Positions 44,191 through 52,799 of a stretch of DNA of 64,000 nucleotides are shown here, in pieces. Origin of the DNA: Bacillota bacterium (GTDB taxonomy: Bacteria > Bacillota > Bacilli > Paenibacillales > NBRC-103111); assembly GCA_023393235.1 (NCBI GenBank), contig JAEWMH010000131.1:5258-69257 (forward strand), given 5' to 3'. The position numbers and the translations under genes were made by a program. The notes beneath the pieces are model-generated. The model was not told the DNA's origin, did no database searches, and was given only the letters and a program-made list of their open reading frames with translations. Position 1 is the first letter of the stretch, and each line of letters begins with the position of its first letter.

Positions 44191-44464
44191 AGACGTTTGC
44201 TCCCTCATCGAGTAATTAATGGTCTTGTTCAAAAAAAGCTTGTACCCAAACATCATCGCTCACTCCGCAACTTCCGTATGAACCGATGGTGAAGTCTGAT
44301 AATGAATTCAGATACCTCCTTCAGGATTGGCTGGAATAATCTTAAAATTGCTTGACTACATATTAGCATCAAGAACTAAATTCGACAATATTCGATTTTT
44401 TATAACAATATTCTACCAGTATAAAGATAGTATATGAGGCCCAGACCGTCGCCCTCCTAAGCCT
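44191..44464. other. AT-rich gap upstream of the MCP gene
   Basis: About 270 bases with no gene. The part 44340-44420 is AT-rich and would hold the MCP promoter on the - strand, with AATATTG present twice in that direction, but I find no convincing sigma-A or sigma-D promoter. An AAGGAGG on the - strand near 44310 has no start codon at the right distance. Confidence 0.5.
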
Positions 44465-44490
44465 AAAAAACCCTGACATAAATGTCAGGG
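44465..44490 (-). terminator. Terminator of the uncharacterised gene at 44518
   Basis: CCCTGACA (44471-44478) pairs with TGTCAGGG (44483-44490), four-base loop. On the - strand it is followed by six T residues, 28 bases after the stop of the gene. Confidence 0.88.
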
Positions 44491-44517
44491 TTAAAGGGAT
44501 CGGACTTTGGTGTTGTC

Positions 44518-45030
44518 TTAAAACTCCATCGGCACATCGGCCTCCACCGCATACTCGAAATCCTCAATGTCGAATACCTGCACGGGTACGGAGGCATGGA
44601 TTACCTTATCGACAAATTCCAGCTGATCCGTAAGAATAGGCAGCTTCTCTCTTAAGGACAGCAGGATTAGATCCGTTTCAATAGGATCGAATTTCTCCCC
44701 GTATTCCGCATTCTCCAGAGCGTATACCACCGTAACGGAGACCCGCTGGTTCACAAGAAGACCGGGACTTTTTTTCCAGGGGGAGGCCAAGGCACGTTCA
44801 ATTTTTTTCTTGTTCAAGGGCTCCTCGAAAAAGCCAATCAGTCCCTTAATGTATGTGCGCACATAGGTATCATCCTCCTCCATGGACATGATGGGCTCGG
44901 GGCTTTCCAACAAATCATAAAGCTCCATCAGGCTGGAGTAGGGCATTACATATTCAACCGGCTGAGCCGGCACCAGGAGCTGGCCGTATATCGCAAGCAT
45001 AACCGCTTCAGCCACAAAACGCCTTTCCAT
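44518..45030 (-). CDS. Uncharacterised protein
   Basis: 170 residues from ATG 45030, which has GGAGG seven bases upstream; the longer frame to 45072 is unlikely. Acidic, no signal peptide and no strong membrane helix. The segments ERRFVAEAVMLAIYGQLL and LMELYDLLESPEPIM are probably helical, and a strand-rich second half (VNQRVSVTVVYALENA) follows. I do not recognise it. It stands alone between the AraC regulator (divergent) and the MCP gene, with its own terminator. Confidence 0.65.
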   Translation of the reverse strand: MERRFVAEAVMLAIYGQLLVPAQPVEYVMPYSSLMELYDLLESPEPIMSMEEDDTYVRTYIKGLIGFFEEPLNKKKIERALASPWKKSPGLLVNQRVSVTVVYALENAEYGEKFDPIETDLILLSLREKLPILTDQLEFVDKVIHASVPVQVFDIEDFEYAVEADVPMEF

Positions 45031-45241
45031 ACGCTGTCCTCCGCTGATTGCTCTTCCGTAATAGTCTGTCATGCTTTAATTATAGCAGGCTTACGGGAGG
45101 AAGAGAACGGACATTCTTGTGCATTTCACTGGAAACGGAGAGCATTTATCAGAAAAGAAAACGCTTAAGGCTCCACCGTATTATTCCGCAGGATGCTTAT
45201 GTTACAATAAAGAACAACAGGGTTTGAATGCGGAGGCGCTT

Positions 45242-46186
45242 ATGGAATCTATCCGGGAAAATATACAGTACCAGCATCCTTTTTTGGCGGTGAAGATTTT
45301 TGATGCCGTCCGTTCCTGCCAGCCGGACCAGAAGGTGACGCGCTGGCATTACCATAAGGAAATTGAGCTGATTCTGATGCTCCAGGGCCGCTACGGCTTT
45401 TATCTCAATGAAACTCCCGTTGTCCTGCAGCCCGGAGAGCTGATACTTATCGGGTCCAATGAGCTGCATACGGATTATCCCTGCGACAACGGTTCTTACC
45501 TGGTGTTTCAATTTGATATCCAGGAGCATCTGGAGAACAGCGGTTTGCCGTATTACCGCTACTTCGCCGATCCTTCCGTCCCCTTAAGCAGGCTGAATTA
45601 CATATTCCAGGAAAACCACGAGGTGAGGCAGACGGTTGCCGGCTGCATCCAATCCATCAATGAGGAATTTCTGGCCAAGCAGGACGGCTACGAAATCGCC
45701 ATCAGCATCCAGATCAAGCAGATTATTCTGACTCTGCTCCGCGCGGATTCACGGAAGGTCATCCCCTCCCGGGAGAATTCAGACATTATCCGGCTGCGCC
45801 CGGTTCTGGATTACATCGATATACACTTGGGCGACAAGCTGCAGGTGGAGGAAGCCTGCAAGCTGGCCAATATGAGCTACCATTATTTTGTGAAGTATTT
45901 CAAAAAAACCATGGGTATCTCCTTCGTGGATTACATTACCCTCAAAAAAATCAGGCGGGCCGAGCGGCTGCTGCTTACCAAGGATTTGAGCATTTCCCAG
46001 ATCGGGGAAGAGGTAGGGATGTCCAACATGGCCCATTTCTACAAGATGTTCCGCAAATTCAAGGCATGCTCCCCTAATGAATTCCGCAAAAAGATGCTGT
46101 TTGATACAGCGGGCAAGCAAGAGGAGCTTCATATCCCGGAGCCGAAAGCACCACAAAGTTTCCAAAATTTTTCAGTGTGTCAATAG
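45242..46186 (+). CDS. AraC family transcriptional regulator with cupin sensor
   Basis: 314 residues from ATG 45242 (GGAGG five bases upstream). The N-terminal cupin domain (WHYHKEIELILMLQGRYGFYLN, then LQPGELILIGSNELH) would bind a ligand. The C-terminal AraC domain has VEEACKLANMSYHYFVKYFKKTMGISFVDYITLKKIRRAERLL and ISQIGEEVGMSNMAHFYKMFRKFKACSPNEFRK. It may respond to a sugar. No sugar-use genes adjoin it, so its targets are elsewhere. Confidence 0.92.
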   Translation: MESIRENIQYQHPFLAVKIFDAVRSCQPDQKVTRWHYHKEIELILMLQGRYGFYLNETPVVLQPGELILIGSNELHTDYPCDNGSYLVFQFDIQEHLENSGLPYYRYFADPSVPLSRLNYIFQENHEVRQTVAGCIQSINEEFLAKQDGYEIAISIQIKQIILTLLRADSRKVIPSRENSDIIRLRPVLDYIDIHLGDKLQVEEACKLANMSYHYFVKYFKKTMGISFVDYITLKKIRRAERLLLTKDLSISQIGEEVGMSNMAHFYKMFRKFKACSPNEFRKKMLFDTAGKQEELHIPEPKAPQSFQNFSVCQ

Positions 46187-46234
46187 GTACCGGGGCATGA
46201 AGAAAATGACATAAATCGAGTCTGTTGCTCTATA

Positions 46235-46262
46235 TTCGACAAGTACCCCCTCAATTTATAAT
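46235..46262 (+). promoter_or_regulatory. Promoter of the c-di-GMP riboswitch transcript
   Basis: TTCGAC (46235-46240), 16-base spacer, TATAAT (46257-46262). The -10 box is perfect, the -35 box is a weak match. It lies 35 bases before the riboswitch core. Confidence 0.5.
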
Positions 46263-46297
46263 GGGAATACGAAGACATCGACGACCCGGTTTTCCGA

Positions 46298-46378
46298 TAA
46301 AGGCAAACCCGGCGAAAGCCGGCGACGCAAAGCTACAGGGGCTTCCCCGCTCATGCGGAATGCCCGCCAGCTGCCGAA
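46298..46378 (+). ncRNA. Cyclic di-GMP-I (GEMM-I) riboswitch
   Basis: The conserved core is present: AAAGGCAAACC, a GAAA tetraloop helix (CCGGCGAAAGCCGG), GACGCAAAGCTACAGGGGCTT, then a second arm and the closing CAGCTGCCGAAC. This is the GEMM-I pattern, including the tetraloop, the GACGCAAAGC strand and the bulged A. It sits between a promoter and an intrinsic terminator upstream of a cell-wall hydrolase gene, so c-di-GMP probably controls read-through. Confidence 0.9.
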
Positions 46379-46396
46379 CAGAAGATACCCTCAGGG

Positions 46397-46425
46397 GCAC
46401 TCTTTCGGCTGGAAGAGTGCTCTTT
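46397..46425 (+). terminator. Riboswitch-controlled terminator
   Basis: GCACTCTT (46397-46404) pairs with AAGAGTGC (46413-46420), followed by TCTTT. It lies 18 bases after the riboswitch core and 38 bases before the nlpC gene. Confidence 0.7.
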
Positions 46426-46462
46426 CGATGACTTCGACATTATACCTAATGGAGGGTTCCAC

Positions 46463-47410
46463 ATGATGAAACGCACCCTGTCTCTGCTTCTTGCCGTCAC
46501 ATTCCTAATCATGCTCCTTCCCCTTACCGCTGCCGCCGAGGACGAGGTCCCCACGAAGGGCAAGGTAATCGCAGGCGTCAGCTTCCGGTCCCAGCCTTCC
46601 ACCTCAGGCACTCTCTACCGGCTGCTCAAGAAGAACGAAACGGTTAAAGTCCTGGAGGAAATAAACCCCTACTGGTACCGGATTGAAGACCAGAACGGCC
46701 AACAAGGCTATGTCTCCGCCAGTGACAAATACATAGAGATCATCAGCAACGCAGAAGTCATTTACGGTGTGAATATGAGAAAAGCCCCTTCCACCTCAGG
46801 CGATGTCGTCCGTATGCTCACGAAGGGGGAGGAGCTGCTGGTTCTGGAGAAGGCCAACGACAGCTGGTATAAAGTCAGGGATGCCGCAGGTGTCGAGGGG
46901 TATGCCAGCACCAGTACCAAATACATAAAGCTGAATACCAGCGTCTACAAAATGAAGCTGCCCCAGTCGGACCTGATTGAAGCCTTTATCGCCGAAGGTA
47001 TGAAGTATATGGGCACGCCTTATGAGTTCGGCTCCACCCGGTTTGACATTACCACCTTTGACTGCTCCGACTTTGTACTGCAGGCCTTCTGGAATGTGAC
47101 CGCCACTACCATTCCTGCCGATTCCCGCGGTCAGGCCGCATACGTCCAGGAGCTGGGCGGAATCGAAATGGATTGGAAGAATCTCAAACGCGGTGATCTG
47201 ATGTTTTTTATGTCCTATGCCGGCTCCAAAGCCTCGGATTATGCCAATGTAAACCCCATGACGGAGGAAGTGACCCATGTGGCCATCTATCTGGGCGACG
47301 GCCAGATGCTGCATACCTATTCGCCCGAATCCGGCGGCGTCCGCATCGACACCATCGAGGGCAAAACCTGGGAATACCGCTACCTGTACGGCGGAAGCTT
47401 TATCCGGTAA
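46463..47410 (+). CDS. Secreted SH3-SH3-NlpC/P60 cell-wall hydrolase
   Basis: 315 residues. Signal peptide (KRTLSLLLAVTFLIMLLPLTAAAE), two bacterial SH3 domains (about 30-95 and 96-155: VIAGVSFRSQPSTSGTLYRLLKKNE and VIYGVNMRKAPSTSGDVVRMLTKGE), then NlpC/P60 with Cys201 (DCSDFV) and His272 (VTHVAIYLGDG). The reaction is cleavage of a peptidoglycan stem peptide (gamma-D-Glu to diamino acid). GGAGGG before ATG 46463. Control by the upstream c-di-GMP-I riboswitch ties wall remodelling to the surface-life signal. Confidence 0.93.
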   Translation: MMKRTLSLLLAVTFLIMLLPLTAAAEDEVPTKGKVIAGVSFRSQPSTSGTLYRLLKKNETVKVLEEINPYWYRIEDQNGQQGYVSASDKYIEIISNAEVIYGVNMRKAPSTSGDVVRMLTKGEELLVLEKANDSWYKVRDAAGVEGYASTSTKYIKLNTSVYKMKLPQSDLIEAFIAEGMKYMGTPYEFGSTRFDITTFDCSDFVLQAFWNVTATTIPADSRGQAAYVQELGGIEMDWKNLKRGDLMFFMSYAGSKASDYANVNPMTEEVTHVAIYLGDGQMLHTYSPESGGVRIDTIEGKTWEYRYLYGGSFIR

Positions 47411-47426
47411 TACTGTAAATATTTAC

Positions 47427-47456
47427 TTGACGTATTCCCGGCATGTCTGATAAGAT
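47427..47456 (+). promoter_or_regulatory. Possible promoter before the Tad-like operon
   Basis: TTGACG (47427-47432) and TAAGAT (47451-47456) with an 18-base spacer, or GATAAG with 16. Transcripts from it would run into the hairpins at 47486-47535, so it may be attenuated. Confidence 0.4.
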
Positions 47457-47485
47457 AACCTCACTTGAATAAACGGATCATTAGT

Positions 47486-47535
47486 TTTGCGAAGGACGCA
47501 AACTTGGGAATTTTCCCGGTTTGCGTCTTTTTTTC
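47486..47535 (+). terminator. Strong terminator with overlapping alternative hairpin
   Basis: GACGCAAAC (47495-47503) pairs with GTTTGCGTC (47519-47527), extended inside by GGGAA/TTCCC, and is followed by a run of eight T. TTTGCG just upstream (47486-47491) can instead pair with CGCAAA inside the 5' arm, which would break the terminator. The layout is that of an attenuator. Confidence 0.75.
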
Positions 47536-47559
47536 GTCCGGCATAAAGGAGAGGGAGCG

Positions 47560-48276
47560 TTGACCAGAAGAAGAAATTTAGGCTACAGCCTTGCGGCGGG
47601 ATTGCTGGCAGTGCTGTTGGTCTACGGTGTGTACATGATTTTGATCCGGCAGGTGGAGCTGCAGCAAACCGTACGGATTGTGGCCCCCAAGGCTTTTATT
47701 CCTGCCGGAACCCGGCTGGAGGCAGGGATGCTGGAGCTGGTCACCGTTGTCAAAAGCGGGCTGCGCCCAGGCATGCTTGAGACGATGGAGTCCGCTGTGG
47801 GCAAATGGGCGCTGGTTCCTCTGGGAACACGCGAGCCTATCCTGGATTGGAAAATTGACCGGTTTTCCCTGCTGCCGGCTCCCGGACAAGCCACCTTCCC
47901 CGTTCCCAAGGAATATGTGCTGTCCATTCCGGGAGGAATCCGGGCGGGGGATCAGGTGGCGGTTTATGCAACCGGCAAAAGCGGCACGGTCCGCCTGCTG
48001 GAGGAGGCGGTAACGGTGGCCTCCGTCAAGTCCTCCACCAATACGGAGGTGGATGATCCCAAGGAGCCGAGCATTATCGCCAAGGTGAATAACGACAAGG
48101 AGAAGCTGTATACCTCCCGCAGGGATGCCAATGGCAAGGCGGAGCAGTTGAATCTGAACCTGACGGAGGACCAATGGCGCGTGATCGACGAAGCCTGCGG
48201 GACGAAGCAGAACAAGCTGGTAATCGCCTTCCTGTCCGCATCCAGGCCGGAGGAGGAAGGAGGAGGGAAACCATGA
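47560..48276 (+). CDS. CpaB/RcpC-like SAF-domain protein of a Tad-type system
   Basis: 238 residues from TTG 47560 (GGAGAGGGAG upstream). One N-terminal membrane helix (LGYSLAAGLLAVLLVYGVYMILI), then a SAF domain (QTVRIVAPKAFIPAGTRLEAGMLELVTV) and a long C-terminal domain with GGIRAGDQVAVYATGK. SAF proteins at this place in Tad loci (CpaB) assemble around the secretion channel. First gene of the operon; its last four bases overlap the next gene. Assignment rests on domain plus context. Confidence 0.75.
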   Translation: MTRRRNLGYSLAAGLLAVLLVYGVYMILIRQVELQQTVRIVAPKAFIPAGTRLEAGMLELVTVVKSGLRPGMLETMESAVGKWALVPLGTREPILDWKIDRFSLLPAPGQATFPVPKEYVLSIPGGIRAGDQVAVYATGKSGTVRLLEEAVTVASVKSSTNTEVDDPKEPSIIAKVNNDKEKLYTSRRDANGKAEQLNLNLTEDQWRVIDEACGTKQNKLVIAFLSASRPEEEGGGKP

Positions 48277-49124
48277 CCGGACACGGGAAGCTGATTGTGT
48301 TTACCGGCTCTACCCCCAATATCGGGACCACGGTAGTGGCCTTTGGCACGGCGGTTCTGCTGGCCCGGCTGTCAGGCGAGCCGGTGGGGTATCTATGCCT
48401 GAATTTGAAAAGCTCGAAGCTGCACCATTATGTGGGTTTGGAGCCCTGCCCACCCGGGGTGGACCACATCCGGGCGGAAATGCGCTCCGGGGGATTGACC
48501 CCCGGTTTCCTGAAGTCCCGCATGGTACAGGTTAAAGGAGCGCCGGGTGTTCACGTTCTGTTTGGCTCGCTCCAGCGGGAGCAGGCGGAATTTTTCCAGC
48601 CGGAGGATATCAGCCATCTGCTGGACATTGCCATGCAGTGTTTTCCGCGCTGTGTGGTGGAAGTGAATGCCTATTGGGATAACGCCGCCACGCTTGCGGC
48701 GCTGATGCAGGCCGATGAGCGGATTTTGGTCACTTCCCCGGAGCTGGGGCATTTCCAGGAGGATGTGAACCGTGGCCTAAAGCAGATGGCTCCCCTGTTT
48801 GGTATGAGCTCCGAGCAATTCCTGCTGGCGGTAACCCAGCATAACCGCAGCGATGGCCTGACCCCGCAGGATGCGGCGAAGGAAACGGGCATGCGTCTGG
48901 CGGCTGTGGTGAAGGCGGACCCGGAGCTCAGGCGGCTGTTGGGCCAGGGCAGGCTTGCCGAATACATCGGAGGCAATGATGGGTTTACCCAAGCGCTTAT
49001 CCCTCTGTGCGGGGAACTGGGAGTGACCCCCAAGGAGCCGGCTTCTGCGGAAGGGATATGGGCTTTGCTCGGACGGCAATGCCGGCTTTTCCTGGGAGGG
49101 CGGACGCCACGCAGGAACCAATGA
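48273..49124 (+). CDS. CpaE/TadZ-like ATPase with degenerate P-loop
   Basis: 283 residues from ATG 48273 (GGAGG upstream). MinD/ParA-like start KLIVFTGSTPNIGTTVVAFGTAVLLARL, where the usual KGGVGKTT is changed to TPNIGTT and the catalytic lysine is missing. The later text ERILVTSPELGHFQEDVNRGLKQM resembles the switch and strand pattern of the family. TadZ proteins place the pilus machine in the cell and often have altered P-loops. Probably binds but may not hydrolyse ATP. Confidence 0.65.
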   Translation: MTGHGKLIVFTGSTPNIGTTVVAFGTAVLLARLSGEPVGYLCLNLKSSKLHHYVGLEPCPPGVDHIRAEMRSGGLTPGFLKSRMVQVKGAPGVHVLFGSLQREQAEFFQPEDISHLLDIAMQCFPRCVVEVNAYWDNAATLAALMQADERILVTSPELGHFQEDVNRGLKQMAPLFGMSSEQFLLAVTQHNRSDGLTPQDAAKETGMRLAAVVKADPELRRLLGQGRLAEYIGGNDGFTQALIPLCGELGVTPKEPASAEGIWALLGRQCRLFLGGRTPRRNQ

Positions 49125-49170
49125 ATTTGAGGCTGCAGCCCATGCTGCGGTTCCCTATAAGGAGGTTTAT

Positions 49171-50586
49171 ATGGAGCAACGGTTTTCAGTCCTCTCCTAT
49201 GCGGACAAACGGCGCCAGCTGGAGGAGGAAAAAAGCCGCCGGAGCGGAGGCGGCTCTCCCGGTTTGGATGGGGAGGATAGCTGGTTCCGGGCGCTGATGG
49301 ACGAGATCCGCAAGGAGCTGGCGGCTCCCCGGGGGAAAACGGAGGAGGAGCGCCGGAACTACACGGATACCCTGAACCGGGCTGTCATCGGCTACGAGCC
49401 TGCCCGCCGGGCCATTATGGGCATGATTGTGGATCTATTGGCCAAAAAAAGAATCCACCGCCCTCCGCCGCCCTCCACCCGGTACACCAGTCTCGCCGAG
49501 GCAGCGTTTGCGGAGGTGATCGGGTGGAATGTCCTGGACACGGTGCTCCGCCACAGGTCCGGCTTGGAGGAGATTCAGGTTATCGGCGAGCAGGTATTTG
49601 AGGTGCGGCAGGGAACTCCCGCTCCATCGCCGGTGAAGCTGCAATCTGCCAAGGAGCTGGAGCGACTGCAGCAGAATCTGGTGCTGTTTAACGGCGACTC
49701 CCTCCATGTCCGCAAAAAATGGGCGGAGGTCACCCTGTTGGACGGGGCCCGGGTCACCATGACGGGATTGGGCTTTACCTCGTCTCCTACGCTGACTATC
49801 CGGTTTTATTCCCAGACCCTGTTTGACTTGGAGGAATTGTCCCGGCCTGAAGCCGGAACGCTCCCGCCGGAGGTAGCGGAGCTATTGCGGATATTGGTGC
49901 GGGCCTCCTTCAATCTGGTGATTACCGGCTCCACCAATTCGGGCAAAACCACCCTCATCAAGGCTTTGATCCGGGAGATGCCGGACCATGAGCGGCTGGT
50001 TACCATCGAATCCCGGTACGAGCTGCGGATTAAGCGGGACTTCCCGCAAAAGAATTGTGTGGAATATGAAATTGATGAGGATGACCCCCGGCATGACGGT
50101 GCACAGGCATTTAAGCTGGCTCTCCGGCAATCCCCTAAACGGATCATCCATGCGGAAATCCGGGATCAGGATGCTGCTCTGTATGTCCGGGCCTGCACCC
50201 GGGGCCATGAGGGCAGCATGACTACTGTCCATGCCAGTGCTCTGGAGGATGCGCCGGACGCCATAGCGGATATGTGTCTGATGGAGAACCGGGCTATGGA
50301 GCCGGCCAGGCTGGTCCGGCGGATTGCCCAATATGTCACCCAGATCGGAATCGAGATGGCATTGGTTAACGGGAAACGTCGGATTACCCGCATCGGCGAG
50401 TTTTCCTTTGCCGAAGGAGCGGTTACGGTTAGGGATTGGGTGCGGTACGACCCTGCCGCCGGCGGTTGGCAGTACCCGCTCCAGCTGTCCCAGCGCTCGA
50501 GAGAGCGAATCCGCCAAGCAGACCCCGAGGGGTATGCCATGCTGGAGCGTCTCCGGGAGAAGGGAGGGCTGAACCGGTGCTTCTGA
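49171..50586 (+). CDS. CpaF/TadA-like secretion ATPase
   Basis: 471 residues. The N-terminal region is variable and charged, then the VirB11-type core: Walker A TGSTNSGKTTLIKAL (near residue 253), ASP box region VTIESRYELRI, Walker B-like RIIHAEIRDQDAALYVRA and the His box EGSMTTVHA. Hexameric cytoplasmic motor of type IV pilus/Tad secretion. AAGGAGG before ATG 49171. It overlaps the TadB-like gene by ten bases. Confidence 0.9.
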   Translation: MEQRFSVLSYADKRRQLEEEKSRRSGGGSPGLDGEDSWFRALMDEIRKELAAPRGKTEEERRNYTDTLNRAVIGYEPARRAIMGMIVDLLAKKRIHRPPPPSTRYTSLAEAAFAEVIGWNVLDTVLRHRSGLEEIQVIGEQVFEVRQGTPAPSPVKLQSAKELERLQQNLVLFNGDSLHVRKKWAEVTLLDGARVTMTGLGFTSSPTLTIRFYSQTLFDLEELSRPEAGTLPPEVAELLRILVRASFNLVITGSTNSGKTTLIKALIREMPDHERLVTIESRYELRIKRDFPQKNCVEYEIDEDDPRHDGAQAFKLALRQSPKRIIHAEIRDQDAALYVRACTRGHEGSMTTVHASALEDAPDAIADMCLMENRAMEPARLVRRIAQYVTQIGIEMALVNGKRRITRIGEFSFAEGAVTVRDWVRYDPAAGGWQYPLQLSQRSRERIRQADPEGYAMLERLREKGGLNRCF

Positions 50587-51503
50587 CGATTCTGCAGAGT
50601 TCGCTTTCGCTCTTATTGTTTATGCTGCTGTTCATTACGCTGCGGCGTCTTGCGCTGGTTGTGGGGAACCGGCATGCCGCCCGTTCGCGGCTGTCCTCCA
50701 CCAAAGAAAAGATTGCCACAGAGCGGTTTTTCCACCGGCTTCCCTTCCGGAGGCATCTTCAGGACATGATGGAGGTCACCCGCTTCTTCCCGACCGTAAG
50801 CGCCTTTGCCACCTGTTGTTTGCTGCTGTTATTGACGGGGATCATTCTGGGTGTGTTCTTTTTTCAGAGTCTGAAGGGAGTGGCGGTGTTGGGGCCGGTC
50901 TGCGGAATTACGCCGTACCTGGTACTCAGGATGAAGCTGCTTTCCCGGCAGCTCCGCACCCGGCTGCAGTTTTTGCCTGCTGCCGAGGTGTTTTACCAGC
51001 AGCTTTTGCTGACGGAGCATCCCAATCTCCGCAATGTGCTGCAGGCTGTGATTGCCGAGGACCGGCTGGTCTATACTGTGAAGCCCAGCTTCCAGCAGCT
51101 GCAGCGGAATCTTTCGGCAGGCAGGGAGCCGGAGGATGCTCTGCGTATTTTCGAGCTGGAGCATGGCCATATCTGGGCCCATTATTTTGCCAATCTGATG
51201 CGGCTGGGCCTGCAGGAGGGGGTGAATATGGCCTCGGGCCTGAAGGAGCTGATCGATGATATGCGCCGGGCCCAGCTGTTTGACCAGCGTGCCCGGAACC
51301 GTCTATTGGAGATCCGGTTGGCCAGCTTCTCGCCTGCCTTTTTTCTGGCGCTGTTTATGGGTGTAAATCTGAAGCTGAACTATGAAAATTCCATCCGATT
51401 TTACTTTTACAGCTCCGAGGGCAAAAACATGCTCCTTAACGCGGTTGTGCTGATGTTCGGCTCGCTTTTGATGGGGATTTATTTGTCCATCCGGCGTGTG
51501 TAA
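50577..51503 (+). CDS. TadB-like inner-membrane platform protein
   Basis: 308 residues from GTG 50577 (GGGAGG upstream, overlapping the ATPase gene). N-terminal helix, a second helix pair near residues 70-100 (TVSAFATCCLLLLLTGIILGVFFF and GVAVLGPVCGITPYLVLRM), a cytoplasmic helical domain, and C-terminal helices (PAFFLALFMGVNL and MLLNAVVLMFGSLLMGIYLSI). This is the T2SSF plan. Sequence match to TadB is weak, so the call depends on the neighbouring ATPase and second platform gene. Confidence 0.72.
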   Translation: MLLTILQSSLSLLLFMLLFITLRRLALVVGNRHAARSRLSSTKEKIATERFFHRLPFRRHLQDMMEVTRFFPTVSAFATCCLLLLLTGIILGVFFFQSLKGVAVLGPVCGITPYLVLRMKLLSRQLRTRLQFLPAAEVFYQQLLLTEHPNLRNVLQAVIAEDRLVYTVKPSFQQLQRNLSAGREPEDALRIFELEHGHIWAHYFANLMRLGLQEGVNMASGLKELIDDMRRAQLFDQRARNRLLEIRLASFSPAFFLALFMGVNLKLNYENSIRFYFYSSEGKNMLLNAVVLMFGSLLMGIYLSIRRV

Positions 51504-51527
51504 GAGACGTGTGTAAGGAGGAGGAAC

Positions 51528-52436
51528 ATGGAACAGCTTACGATGTATGGTGTGCTGGTTGGCCTGCTTGTGCTGCTGGCCTGCTCCTGCTATGCTGCCA
51601 TCCTGTATTTACTGAAAGGAATATCCAGACCTGCCCGGGTTGTACGCTTCCGCGTCCGTGCGGGGAGCGGAGCTCATTCAGCTCCGCCGGATTGGCTGGT
51701 GCTGCTGCTCGGGATGAGGCCGGGCCGGGACGGAAGCGAACGGGATGCGGAGCGGAGGCAGCTGTTGGCGGCTGCGGGCTTGCGGATACATCCGGAATGG
51801 TACCGGTTGGGAAGAAGGGCGGCGCTGGGGGTTACTCTCCTGCTTCTGCCGGCGGTGTGGTTTTTCCGGGATGGCATGGCACAGCTCTTGAGCATATCCC
51901 ACTACGCCGTTATGGCTGTGCTGGCCGGACTGCTGTCCTGTCTGTGGCTGGACCGCCTGTTTCTGGAGCAATTGCAGAAGCGGAGAGCCAATCTTATTAT
52001 GGAGGAGATTTACGCCGTTTCCCGGCAGCTTCTGTACTTTGCCGCTTCTCCTCTTCCCCTGCACGGGAAGCTGATGCGCTGCATGACCTATACCCGTCTG
52101 ATCAGGCAGGATTGGCAGCTTTTGCTTAATGAGTGGTATCAGGATGCGGAAACGGCGATCGAACACTTCCGGCTCCGGTTAGGGACGGAGGAGGGACACG
52201 GATTTGCCGAAACGTTGAATTATTTAAGACTGTACGATAACGAAGCTTATTATCACCTGCTCAGACGGCGGGTGGATGATTGCAAGGAGCGTTTGGAGCT
52301 CCTGCGGGACAGCCGCAAGGAATCGGCTTCGTATGCGCTGTTCGTCATCGCAGCCCTTCCCATCATGTATACCTTTCAAATTTTTATATATCCCTGGGTT
52401 CAGGAAGGACAACGTTTGTTTCAGGGTTTGAATTAA
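51528..52436 (+). CDS. TadC-like inner-membrane platform protein
   Basis: 302 residues. GGAGGAGG before ATG 51528. Helices near residues 7-28, 105-125 and 130-145, a cytoplasmic domain (FRLRLGTEEGHGFAETLNYLRLYDNEAYYHLLRRRVDD), and a C-terminal helix (SYALFVIAALPIMYTFQIFIYPWV). This fits TadC, which pairs with TadB to form the platform above the ATPase. Motif-level similarity is weak. Confidence 0.7.
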   Translation: MEQLTMYGVLVGLLVLLACSCYAAILYLLKGISRPARVVRFRVRAGSGAHSAPPDWLVLLLGMRPGRDGSERDAERRQLLAAAGLRIHPEWYRLGRRAALGVTLLLLPAVWFFRDGMAQLLSISHYAVMAVLAGLLSCLWLDRLFLEQLQKRRANLIMEEIYAVSRQLLYFAASPLPLHGKLMRCMTYTRLIRQDWQLLLNEWYQDAETAIEHFRLRLGTEEGHGFAETLNYLRLYDNEAYYHLLRRRVDDCKERLELLRDSRKESASYALFVIAALPIMYTFQIFIYPWVQEGQRLFQGLN

Positions 52437-52470
52437 GACCATATACCCGTAATGAATGGAGAGGATTTTC

Positions 52471-52623
52471 ATGCGCAATATTTTGATGACCGTTATGTTG
52501 TTAATCGTGGTTGTGGTGATGTTCACCACAGTGATCACCGCCCCGTCTACCGGCACCAAGGCCGTAATTGAAGGCAAGGGTTCGTCCATTAACTCGCAGA
52601 TCACCTCCTTGATATCGCCGTGA
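52471..52623 (+). CDS. 50-residue single-helix protein, pilin candidate
   Basis: MRNILMTVMLLIVVVVMF starts a strongly hydrophobic helix, then a 26-residue Ser/Thr/Gly-rich tail (TAPSTGTKAVIEGKGSS) ending SLISP. GGAGAGGA lies upstream of ATG 52471. It is the only gene between the platform genes and the other small proteins. Flp pilins are about this size, but the G/E-Y cleavage box of Flp prepilins is absent. It may be an unprocessed pilin or a small accessory helix. Confidence 0.65.
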   Translation: MRNILMTVMLLIVVVVMFTTVITAPSTGTKAVIEGKGSSINSQITSLISP

Positions 52624-52648
52624 TGAGCAGAGGGGAAGGGTTCGTGTT

Positions 52649-52795
52649 ATGAAGGAGCTGCTGGTTGTGCTGCTGCTGACAGCGGTAATTGTACTGATCT
52701 ACCAGGCCTCCATTGGAGGCCCTGACGGTATGGAAAGCCGGGTGCGGGATGGAGGGGGCAGGGTTCATCCCGTTATCGAACGGCTGAACCCTTGA
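52649..52795 (+). CDS. 48-residue single-helix protein
   Basis: MKELLVVLLLTAVIVLIYQ forms one N-terminal helix; the rest is short and charged (MESRVRDGGGRVHPVIERLNP). GAGGGGAAGGG upstream. Only 25 bases separate it from the 50-residue gene and four bases from the next gene, so it is clearly in the operon. No family recognised. The similar plan of four successive small proteins (helix plus tail) suggests pilin-like subunits of different size. Confidence 0.65.
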   Translation: MKELLVVLLLTAVIVLIYQASIGGPDGMESRVRDGGGRVHPVIERLNP

Positions 52796-52799
52796 TACG

